A DNA stretch of 64,000 nt, taken from assembly GCA_029448655.1 (NCBI GenBank), contig JACCLO010000006.1:2542001-2606000 (forward strand), read 5' to 3'. Position numbers and translations under genes: made by a program. The notes below the pieces were generated by a model. It had not been told where the DNA came from and did not search any database. It worked only from the letters and a program-made list of their open reading frames with translations. Positions within the stretch are counted from its first letter, which is position 1. Each line of letters begins with the position of its first letter. Shown piece by piece: positions 31,999-42,300 of the stretch. The DNA is from Wolfiporia cocos. Taxonomy: Eukaryota > Basidiomycota > Agaricomycetes > Polyporales > Phaeolaceae.

Positions 31999-32085
31999 GA
32001 CATTGTAGCGTAGTGGTTACATTTTAGAACTACTGCTTATTCTGCTATGGTCTATGGTTCGAATCCATAATATGTAGTTTTTACA
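31999..32085 (+). ncRNA. tRNA-like sequence (SINE head or tRNA pseudogene)
   Basis: A-box TAGCGTAGTGG at 32006-32016 and B-box GGTTCGAATCC at 32056-32066. The T arm is perfect (TATGG, loop TTCGAAT, CCATA). The acceptor stem pairs only partly and the anticodon arm is poor, so it is not a working tRNA. Pol III boxes 40 nt apart fit a tRNA-derived SINE head. No poly-A or target duplication was identified. Confidence 0.5.
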
Positions 32086-32213
32086 GATTTGATCTGCTCA
32101 ATGCAGATTAATCCGTGCTAGCTGAGCACTTTGGCAACTGCACAGTTGTCACATGTCTGGGACTTACTTACCGAGTTGTAAGGGTTGCTGCTAGTCGATA
32201 AGACAAGTGGTAA

Positions 32214-32700
32214 TGTCACAACTTTATTGTTTGACATAATTTCTTTACGCTTATTCCGGGAGTCGAACCCTCGACTCCTGGGTATATCAACATGTGACTT
32301 ATCTTTTAGTGCACATGACTTACATAGTAGCTAGCGTGCGGCTACATCTTAGTTACATCATAGGTTATGTAATCGTTCTAGGTCTTAACTAGACTAGTAG
32401 GCGCATGCGCACAGGCCACGTCGCTTTAGGGCAAGGGTATCTACTTAGGACTACAGCACTATTGTGATGTTTATAAGCTTTAGAGTCTGAGGCATTCTCC
32501 TCAGACTCATCAATTTGTACCATGCCTTAGGGCACTTAACTCCATCCCCACTTGCGCTCCTGGATAATTACTCGCTAATCTGCTGGTACAACCTCGACAA
32601 CGTCTTAGGGCTTGGTCTACCCTTCGACACGTAGGTCTTGGTTAGCAGGACTATTGGAGTGGGACGTTAGGTTGAGGGATGACCCAAGAGTTTTGGGTCA
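32214..32700 (+). repeat. Solo LTR (487 bp)
   Basis: Starts TGTCACAAC, ends TTTTGGGTCA, flanked by GGTAA (32209-32213 and 32701-32705). TTTATAA at 32470-32476, then hairpin AGTCTGAGG (32484-32492)/CCTCAGACT (32499-32507). Same family as 25560-25906. On the minus strand near 32250-32275 a tRNA-like GGTTCGACTCC box lies inside U3. Confidence 0.85.
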
Positions 32701-32705
32701 GGTAA

Positions 32706-34080
32706 CAAGCTTGTTATAAACAGGTTACAAACGAAGTGAATAGTTCTAAGGCAACTATGCCTTAGAGGTCAAGCTTATATACATGGGTGGTAACGACCAG
32801 TAATGGTCTGCCCTAAAGCTAGACGGTCTGTGCGCAAGCCAGTAATGGCAAGCACACATTTGTTTGGGCGCCAGGTAATGAGCGGCCCAATCATGTATGT
32901 GCTTTAGACGGTAGGTCCGTGTTTGTGCTTTGTGGCAACAAATGTTAGTCATCAGGTCAGGTGCATTTGCCCGGAACGCTGATGTAAACCAGCTTAGTAG
33001 CGTGTTAAGATGCATCTGGTTGTCAGGTGACTGTGTAGGTCATGTGTACCTAACTTAGGCAAGGTTTGGGTGGCTTATAACTATACAGTTATATGATCTG
33101 GTACCGTGGTAGAGCTTATCTAAGCTATTCTCACAGTCACGTGCTAATAAGCAATATTGTAGCTCCATAAGGGAACTATCATGTGATGCATAAGCGCCTG
33201 TGTAGCATGTGATAGTTAAGGCGTAAAATGTGAAATATAATCCCAGACATGAGTCTTTTAGGTATGAAGACCTGGTAAAGTCTGTGACAACAGTGCTAAC
33301 GAAGTGCAGTTGCTAAATTAATCTAAGTGACTGAAACTCTACTTTTTTTTTGGTGGGGTGTTGTGCCTTGTGGCACTGGGCCTGGCAGTTGACAAAGTCA
33401 CCTCCAGGTTATCCGCTGGCAGTTCAGGGACTTTAGCCCCTGATAGTCCGAGTCACAAAACCTTAACCATAGCCATAGATACACCACTGAGGAAATGCAA
33501 TTATGCACGTGGTGTGGGACCCATTGCTGGAGTCCAATCAGCCCAGTGCACCGTCCTCGCTCCCATCCTCCTCTGGTGCACTCACATCCCCCAGCCGATC
33601 ATCCTCAATACCCACTAAAACCTCAGTCCTGCCCCAGGGCCAGTCCCCAGGCAGGTCATCTTCATTTCTCAGCATTCCAGCCCAGGTCTTCCTAACGGGG
33701 GTATGTTTGATCACCTTTTTATGGACATTTGTCATCTTACAGCCACTCGCTAGCCTGTCATTCATGATGCACTGCCAGCACAACTTGATCTCTGCTGGTG
33801 AGGTGGGGGCTGCAGCCCAGTGAAAATCCGAGGTATTTAAAAATATCCAAATAACTCCTAGTGTATCTAGGTGTATCCTGAAAAGTCCAATGTATCATAA
33901 TATATTCAGTGTAATCCAAGTGTATCCAAATGATCATGTGATCTATTCTGTAGATTGACATATGCCAATGAATGACATGAATGACAGATCATATGCATAA
34001 CTGAGTTGTGCATGGATCCACATGTAGATTTTTCTTACGTCACTACTGGTCTACTGCTTGTGCCTCCATCCCTACCCTGC
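32706..34080. other. No gene seen; repeat-like
   Basis: Carries GCCAGTAATGGC (32838-32849) and ACCAGTAATGGT (32797-32808), words shared with the U3 of the 27847-28891 LTR, so part of it may be an old LTR. No supported coding region. Confidence 0.35.
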
Positions 34081-34083
34081 TCT

Positions 34084-34092
34084 TTATAAAAT
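34084..34092 (+). promoter_or_regulatory. TATA-like box
   Basis: TTTATAAAA 20-40 nt upstream of the two candidate ATGs (34114, 34126) of the following ORF. Confidence 0.3.
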
Positions 34093-34113
34093 CACCTGCT
34101 TGTTGTAAAACCA

Positions 34114-35087
34114 TTGAACTACACGATGCCTTGGGATCCTATATACAAAATTGACAAAAAAGGCAGAAGAGTATATGAATGTGTCTGTAGCCAATGCCAG
34201 AAGAGACACTCAATTTTAGTGGGCAAAACTACCTACTGCAATCACACCAAGTTTTGCAAGGAGGATGCCACAAAGAGACTAGCTCAGAATAATGCTCAGG
34301 ACGTCAACTATGAGGAGGAAGTAGATATGGTTTTTTCCCAGGAGGATAGAGCAGTAGTATGCCGATTAAAATGGTATCGGATGCAATGCATATATTGACT
34401 TCAATAATTCTGGAGGCCTCAAATGAGGAGACTGCAAATAGACATGTGTACATGGATAATGAAGCAAATGAGTCTCACAGCAATCGTATGTTTTGTCATT
34501 GTAAACGTACTGCGAACAATATTGATTCTTATTTTATTTTGGCAGAAGACGTACTGGAGGGCATTGGCCACACAATTGCACCGCAAGAAGACGAGCCCAT
34601 AGATATGGAGCTACAAAGAAGAGACCAGGAAATGGATGAAGCTGAGGAGCTCATTTTTGAGGTACAAAAAAACCCTGTGGTGTCAGTGTAGTGACCTCAG
34701 AAACTTGCGCTGCAGCAATCCGAAGTTGTAGATGCCTGTGACTTGTGCGAAACACATGAGCGCCCTATATCACAGCCAACTGCATCCACCTCAAATCACA
34801 TGCAACTTCCTAACCCAGGCACAGGGGCGCACGACCCTACTCAGAACACTAGTAGTATCGCAGATATCACAGCTACAGAAGAAGAGGACGAGAAGCAATT
34901 ACTTTTTGGACATCTGGCTATGTATCTCCCTGTCAGCCCACTGGATGAATTGAGCCTAGATGATGACTCTGGCACTCAACTTGGCAACAACTTCAACCCA
35001 TCCTCTGAGGATCTCGGCATTCCTGACCAGATAACTCTAAAGGATCTGTTAAAATCTGCGCAGAGACTACTGAATATCTTTTATTGA
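34114..35087 (+). other. Unrecognised acidic ORF series with a Cys/His cluster
   Basis: Three plus-strand frames in a row (34114-34398, 34359-34691, 34743-35087). The first has CVCSQCQKRH..CNHTKFC, a possible zinc site of the kind found at the N-terminus of transposases. The other two are rich in Glu/Asp and Ser. They may be one gene with frameshifts or introns, perhaps the N-terminal part of a Tnp2-like transposase. Function not recognised. Confidence 0.3.
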
Positions 35088-35204
35088 CACCTCACTGGAG
35101 GAAGGGACTTAGCATTCAACCGCTTTACTGTGTGTTTATTTCTAGGGATCCCCACACAACCAGTGACCCTCGTTTCATGTATAACAACCCTATGCCCTTG
35201 GTCT

Positions 35205-35590
35205 TGTGACATATCAGATTCTAGTTGATATCTTGTGTCTAACCACAGGACTTCTATGTTTCAGCCACTGTTGCGCTCAACCACAACACTTCGTATTTGT
35301 TATCTTAGCATGCTAGCCTTATGGACTTAGTGGTAGCAGTACCAAGGACACTATGACCCCGATTACAGAATTGTAGTATAAAAGCTGATGTAAATACCAG
35401 TCGAGTTCCTCAGCTCGGCCTTGTTGAATTACAAGGATCTTATACTCATTCTCAAAGGCTTGAGGAATTAAGCCTGCAGCTTGTATATCGATGCTCTGAC
35501 TCTGCTGAGTCCAATAAGTAGTGCACTACTTGATACACTGAGTAACTCGACTTAGTTATTTTGGCTGAACGGATATTCGATCCGTCACAA
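35205..35590 (+). repeat. LTR fragment of gypsy-copy-1-like type
   Basis: The right end ACGGATATTCGATCCGTCACA resembles the copy 1 LTR end ACGGGTATTCGACCCGTAACA. TATAAAA at 35377-35383, hairpin GTCGAG (35400-35405)/CTCGGC (35414-35419), and CAGCTCGGCC at the predicted start. The left end is uncertain: TGTGAC at 35205 is a candidate but no matching target duplication was found. It abuts the truncated end of Plavaka B. Confidence 0.6.
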
Positions 35591-38190
35591 TACCATGCAT
35601 AACCAATATCTCGGGCTCCTGAAGACACACTGCCGGGACATGCGGGAGGACATGAATGATAGAGACAGCATCTATAACAGGAAGCATAAGGTGCCGGTGC
35701 AACCACCTGATGCTGATATGCTGCAAGGCTTAGCCTATCTACATTGTGGGACACCTACAGCGCTGAGCTCATGCAAGAAAGCAGTACTGTGGCATCTTGC
35801 CTTCATTTATAACCTAGATGGTCGAATAAGAAGAATGTTATACTGAAGACACTGCTAGACTGGGTAGGTGCTGTAGCTCTGTCATGAGTCACAGTGTGCG
35901 TGTACAGCCACTGAATCCTTCGGATTATAGTGTCACAGCCAAGATCTCGGGGCCAAAGATAGGCCAAGGATGGTGAGGCTCAGTCAAACAAGTGCAAGCA
36001 CGCCACTAGCTCAGCTTTCCCTGGAGGAGCGTGTTGCCAAAGCGGAGATATCTCTTTCTGGGGATGTTCTGAGAGCACCATGAAGAATTTCACAAAGCCA
36101 GTTCTTGTGGCAATGTGTGAATGCAGAATGCTGCCTTTGGATGGAATGAAATCAACCCTGATCAGTCACTTGATCGAATGGGTATGTGTTGAATGTAGCA
36201 TGCTCAATGAGAGACTTACACCTTTTCTAGCAGACATCCTCAATTACAGGTACAGCAGCACAAAGCGTGTCACAAGATCCAGTAAGCATGTAGTTCTGTG
36301 CGTCGACCTGCTGTCTTCGAAGCTCAATATTGATCTATATAGATCCCGCCACCAGTCCAGACTCTGCCTCCAGTACTTGAGGACAGAACTGGTGATCGAG
36401 ATACCATGACTGCTGTCCTTGGGTGTGAAACTTTGTGTCAGATACACGTCGATATAGCTTGCACTGAGCTTCTGTTGTGGATCAATCCCGCTCCTGCGAA
36501 CCTTGGAACATCAGAGCAAGGCAAGCTACATGCCAATCAGTGGCTGACCACTTACACAATCAACTTTCCTATCACACTGATCCGACTCTGGGGTGCAGTG
36601 TCAGCTACAAGCAGGAAGTGTGGTATGCTGCACGGTTTCATGGAACTGGTGACTGCTGTGATGGTGAGCAGTTTGCTGTAGACGTCCAACGACCTAATCG
36701 CACTTTACGACACATCCATAACCCGCTATCTCAAGTCTCTGAAATTGCTTTACAAGGAGGTAGATTTCAAACCAAATCACCATCTAGCATTACACATGGG
36801 TAATTTTTTTCATGAATTTGGTCAGTTCACTCTGTCAGGACGTTTTTCTCAGAGCAACTAAACTATATGCTGCAATGTGAACACACAAATCTCAAATTTG
36901 GTAAGTATGTTGCACAGCGATCATTGAAGTTTGAATCTTAATTTTCGTGAACCCAGGCAAGCTCGAGTTAACATACATGATCCATACCTGCCAAGTGGTG
37001 GATATTCTGGCACTGAAACAGGAAGATCATGTACGTGGCGCCGTGGCAGAGCTTGTGGAGGCATATGATGCAGCATATACAGAGGATAGGCGTGGCACTA
37101 GACTTCACGAGATCGTGGATATACAGCTGCCTTCCACTCCACAAGGCGACCCAGGAAATGTTGCGAGAACCGAGACCTTGGATGTAGTGATGTGCCAGGC
37201 CCGGCTTTGGGCCATAGGCCAGGCCGGACCAAGCCCTACTTGGGCCGGGCCAGGCCAGGCCCTACACCACGGCTTGAGATGGCCCAGGGCCTGGCTTGTG
37301 TCTCAAGCCAGGCCGGGCCAAGCCATGAGCACCAGGCCTGAAAGCTCTAACGGATAAAATGTCTAGTGACTATGATATAAGGATATATATAGTAGCAGTA
37401 TGCCATATTCCAATGAAGTATGTCTATATTTTTAAATTCAAGCAAGAGGATAGTCCCATGGATTGAATTCTTGGTGCTGAAGCCTGTCACTCACTTTTGG
37501 GCGCCTATAGATGCCCCATTTGGAAGGCGCGCCACAGAGCACCGTGCCGGTGAAATGATGATTTCACACTATAATTCACTAATTATTCAAGATACTGGAG
37601 CTTGGCTTTGTCAGAAGATAGTTTAAGAAGGTACGTTATGAGTTTGTGTGGCTACAGTGATGATCATTTTCACAGTGCCAGGCCCCGGGCAAGCCCCAGG
37701 CCAGGCCAGGCCAAGCCCTGGGCCATCAATGGGGGCCCGGCCTGAGGTTTTGAAAAGCCAAGGCCGTCCAAAGCTGGGCCAAAGCCGGGGCTTTTGAGCC
37801 GGGCCGGGCCTGGCACATCACTACTTGGATGATATGACACTCAACACACTGGTCCAGCTTTTGAACCAGAAGGCAGGTGTCAAACTGTACACTGACATAC
37901 ATGGGCATAGGGGCACTCATGATCGCATATCTCTATCTCCCACTGTTGTGTCCTGCACCAGGGTCTTCATCAAAGGCATCACCTATCACAATCATCACAG
38001 CAGTATGAAGGACAGTAACATCATATTCAAGGCCCCAGATACTCACACACAGCATGCCAGGCACACCGTGAAGATATTCCTTCACAAAAGAAAAGATGCA
38101 TGAGGCAGGGAGTGCGAGGAGACGTTTTTTGGTGGTGGAAACCTTGGCAGACCTGATACCTGCTGACGTTCCTCAAGATCCATACTGACA
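35591..38190 (+). pseudogene. Plavaka transposase, C-terminal part (copy B)
   Basis: The same blocks as in copy A, in order: MHNQYLGLLKTHCRDM (35595), a SAP-like MCECRMLPLDGMKSTLIS stretch (36080-36409), LGCETLCQIHVDIACTELLLW (36406-36681), and the EDHVRGAVAELVEAYDAAYTEDRRGT region (36947-37176). After the MITE comes DDMTLNTLVQLLNQKAGVKLYTDIHG (37825-38103) with an early stop relative to A. The N-terminal half is absent. Non-functional. Confidence 0.8.
37185..37823. mobile_element. hAT-type MITE (639 bp), GC-rich ends
   Basis: Perfect terminal repeats TAGTGATGTGCCAGGCCCGG, 8-bp target duplication CTTGGATG (37177-37184 and 37824-37831). Copy A is uninterrupted at this point, which proves the insertion. 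The ends fit the hAT YARNG pattern. Subterminal GGCC/GCCGGGCC palindromes, no coding. Confidence 0.9.
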
Positions 38191-38628
38191 ATACCCTCTG
38201 GTTGGAGGTCGCCTATATTATGATCACTACATAGACATCTCGATCATTCAACCTGACCAAGTCGTATGCCATATGGCAAAGATGGTAGTGGAAATTGCAG
38301 CAATTTCGCAACCCTGTGTTCATGTGCTGCCATTGAATAAGGCAGGCTGCTCTTCATTTCCAGCATGCAACATGTGGAGCTGACAATGCCCAGATAATGA
38401 AGCTCATATTGGTCAATCAAGCCAATGAAGCCCATGGAGCGAACAAAGATCATGAATTGGACCAGTTCTTTGAACATGATTTATGATTGTCGACGGACGT
38501 TCTACATATAATGTCCTGTAATCTAGATATGTCATTGTACATTTTTCTGGCCTGTTTTCTGGCCCAATACAGGACAGGCAATGCACATGATCTTGAAGCT
38601 GGACTAGATTACAAGGTTATAATCAAGG

Positions 38629-39336
38629 TGTTACGGGTCGAATACCCGTTCGTATATTCGAGTCGCGAATATAGATCGTTCTTCTGCACGTGGGCGTACA
38701 GCCGTATGCAAGGCAAATGCTCGTTAGATGCCTTCAAGCCCTAGGTGAAGTTCCTAGGGGATCGTATAATATCCAATACGCGTTAGAGGATATAATCTGT
38801 TCAGATGCGAGTCTAATAGAATATAAGACTCGCCTAAGTCCGAGAAGTCAGTGTGCACTTCGAGGACTTAGTCGTTCAGTTGCTCGAGCGAGAAATACTG
38901 AGCGTAGTTTCCTACGTTTGAGAACGAGTATAAGACTTCTTGTTTATACAACAAGGTCGAGCTGAAGAGCCTCGACAGTAGTTACATTAGTTTATATACT
39001 ACGTTGGGTTTCAGGGGTCGCATCTGTCCCAGATGTCACCGATACTATCTACGCTATAGTACCAAACGTTTGATAGGTATGTAGTGATATATCTGAGACG
39101 ATAGATAGGAATGATGGCGGTTGAACGCCATCTATCAGCTAGCAAGTGATTTATACGAAACGGTGGCAGGGTTGGATCTGCCAAAGATGAAACGCGCCCT
39201 ATAGACTAGTACAACTGGGGATACGCCCAGTAGAGTCACGAGTGGCCAGGGGAGTTGGTTGCGCAACAAGTCCCTGTATCGTATTCGCCTAGCGGTGAGT
39301 TCTGTCGATATTCGAAAAATCAAAATAACCGTAACA
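38629..39336 (-). repeat. 3' LTR of gypsy copy 2
   Basis: 708 bp, TGTTACGG to CCGTAACA, identical to its partner. It differs from the copy 1 LTRs at scattered sites, so the copies come from different source lineages. Confidence 0.95.
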
Positions 39337-39340
39337 TCAG

Positions 39341-39349
39341 CCCCTCCCT
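39341..39349 (-). promoter_or_regulatory. Polypurine tract, gypsy copy 2
   Basis: AGGGAGGGG on the minus strand, four bases inside the 3' LTR, as in copy 1. Confidence 0.8.
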
Positions 39350-42300
39350 AAGCATTCGTCGGCCTCGACGAATTTTCCAAGTTCCCCTCTTCAGAGTGCC
39401 TCGGCGTCCTGTTCGTTGTAGATGTCGCCGTTCCCGCTGAGGGACGGGGTCGTAGGAGTTCGCCATACGAAGTGTTGGCGGCATTCATTCTGTCGATGAC
39501 CTGGTTGATTGAGCCCACAAGTTCTGCAAATATAATTGGGGCAGTCGAGGATCCAGTGGCTAGCGGATCCGCACTGCCGACAGGGTTGTTCAGGCGAGGG
39601 CCTCGCTGGTACCCGTAGGGAAGGGATATCTCTGAGATATTCGTTGTGTCGGTATCTCCAGTGGTGAGCGGCGCGGTGGAGGTTCCGTTGCGCCCACGTG
39701 GGTAAGGAGGCGGTGTCTCGTTCGTGCTCCCTCGCACCTCGCTCAAACTCCTCGCGGGTAATGCTCTGCACTGATGGAGATCGTCGAATAGGCGGTGTGC
39801 TATTCGCTCTTCGCTGTCGTTCTGGGGTAGCCCTAGGGCTCGTCGGGCGTGCAGGTGGTTCACGTCTCCCGTTGCCTCCCATACCAGGAATACGTGGCGT
39901 CGGGTCTCTAACTCCTGTTCGGCGGGCCCTCTGAGTCTCGGTAGGCAGTGGAAATAATACTCTATCGCCCTCCATAAAATTAAACGGCCTTGCAACTCGG
40001 CGTCGTTCGTCGGTGGTGAAAAAGCGGGCAGGTCGTGGTACGTATTCGGGTCGGTTGGGAGTAGCGTGCTCGCGATCCTCGAAGTCGTTGAGCGCGTGTC
40101 GTAGTCGGGCCGTCGTGGTGGCGGCCAGTCGGTCAATAAGTCTGTCGGTGAGTAACTCGAGTCCCTCTCTCTGCGCTCTGATCTGCCCCTCCATTCGGAT
40201 GAGGTCCTCGGTGATATTCTGGTACGAGCTGTAGACGTGGGTGAGATCCTGCGCGATGTCGAAGAGGGCCGTCCAGCCATCGGCTCGGCCAGCAAAAGGT
40301 CCCTCGGCCCTGTACCAGAGCAGGGCGTGTCTGATCTGTAGGTGTTGGGGGGAGTACCTCCTCTGCGGCGTACCTCTCGGTCGTCCTTCCCTGTGACCCG
40401 CGTCGCCGTGAGGGGTCGGAGCGCGGCGAGGGAGTTGGTGGCGAGTCGTCGACATACTATTACTGTTCGGTTTTCGAGTGTTGGGGCTGTCCTGACTCTC
40501 GTCCTGTGGTAGTCTTTTATCATCTCTTTGGAGTGTTCCAAATTTCCTTCGTCTTCCCATGAGTTGTCGGCTGTAGCATAGCCTTTCCACTTGACAAAGT
40601 ACTGATGCTTCTTTCCTCGCCATCTGTCAGCCAGGATAGCTTCGACTTCGTATTCCTCCTGTCCCTTGATGATATCAGGTGGCGGCCGTAAGTAATTGGG
40701 TCCGTGCACCCTTGTTTCTTTGAATGGTTTTAGTAAGGCAGCGTGGAATACCGGATGAATTTTCCAGTTCGCTGGTAACTGCAACCGATATGTCGTGGGT
40801 CCCATCTTTTCTGTGATGGTGAAGGGTCCTTCCCTTTTTGGTGCTAGCTTGTTAAATTCGTAGGGGATGGTTAGGTTCTTTGCGTCGAGCCAAACCTTGT
40901 CTCCTTTCTCGAGCTTCGGTAATTCTCGGAGGAAACGTCCCGCCATTCTTTTCTGAGCTAGTTCGTGCGCGATGAATGCCATCTTTTGCGCCTCCTTGAT
41001 TTTTTTGATCCTGTCGACTGCTGCCGGGACGTTTCCTACTCTGTCGTAGTCTGGGAATCCCCTTGGAATATAACCCAAGATTATTTCAAGGGGCGCAGGT
41101 CGGTTTTCGGTTCGCTTGGTGTTGTGCGCAAATTCGACGTCAGGTAGTCGTTGTACCCATTGGAAAGGGTCGTTCATGCAATAGATACGAAGGTACACTT
41201 CGATCTGTTGATTCATTCTTTCCGTTTGTCCGTCGGTCTGTGGATGGTACGCCGTACTCATCGCAGATTCCGTTCCCTGCAGCTTGCATAATTCCTTGAA
41301 CAGTTTCGATGCGAACTGCGGTCCCCTGTCTGAAATGATCTTTCGGGGAATGCCGTATTGTGAGTATATCTTTCGATGGAATATTTCTGCGGCCCCTTCG
41401 CTCGTGATTGTTTTGTCGCATGGGGTGAGAGAGATGGCCTTGGATAGGCCATGGTCGACAATCACCATCATGGAGTCATACTTTCCGACTCTTGGCAGGT
41501 CGGTGACAAAATCAACCGAGCACTGTGAGAATGGGAGGGCGTCCTCTCGTGTCGGTATTGGTTGTAAAGGGGGTTTTAGCGGGTTTCTATCAGGTTTCAT
41601 CTGTTGACAGATTGCACAGCCCCGGACATATTCCGCTATCATTGTTCTCATGTCGGGCCACCAGAAATGGGTCGTAACCTGTATCGTCGTACCCCAGATC
41701 CCAGGGTGTCCAGCCGGGATCGTGTCGTGGTATTTTGAGATGATGTCCCGTCGAAGGCTCTCGTCTTTTGGCACGTACATCCTGCCCTTGTAGAGCAGTA
41801 TCCCATCCGTTTGTTGCCATTCATCTGCAGTGGTTCTCGCGGGAAATTCGCTTGTGCCCCCTAGAGCACGGATCGCCTGTTCCGCAGATTCATCTCGATC
41901 ATTGGCGTTCTTGATTCGATCAATGATCGGGATCTGGATTGCGTGGACGACGAGTTCGTCTGGAATCATGGTGATTCCCTCGTTGTCTTCGTTGCTTTCG
42001 TCCAGGTGGTACAACCTGGAAAGCGTGTCGGCCATGACTAGTTTCTTTCCGGGGACGTGCTGCAATTTCAGGTCGAATTGCGAAAGGAATAGATGCCATC
42101 TCGCTTGTCGCCGATTTAGGCGCTGTGCGCTTCTCCAGTACGTCAGGTTCTGGTGATCACTTCGGATCAAGATCCGGTGTGGTGCTCCTTCCAATAGGTG
42201 CCGCCATTCTTCTAATGCTCGGACTATTCCGAGTAGTTCGCGATCGTAGATTTCGTAGTTCCGTTCTGTTGATGTCAGGGATTGTGAGAGATATCCCACC

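Noticed and set aside
32250..32280. Minus-strand tRNA gene (GGTTCGACTCC box)
   Set aside because: B-box and part of a T arm only; no acceptable A-box or acceptor stem, and it lies inside an LTR.
38690..38965. 91-codon plus ORF repeated in each copy 2 LTR (and 66-codon versions in copy 1)
   Set aside because: Antisense to the element and present only because the LTRs are repeated; no domain.
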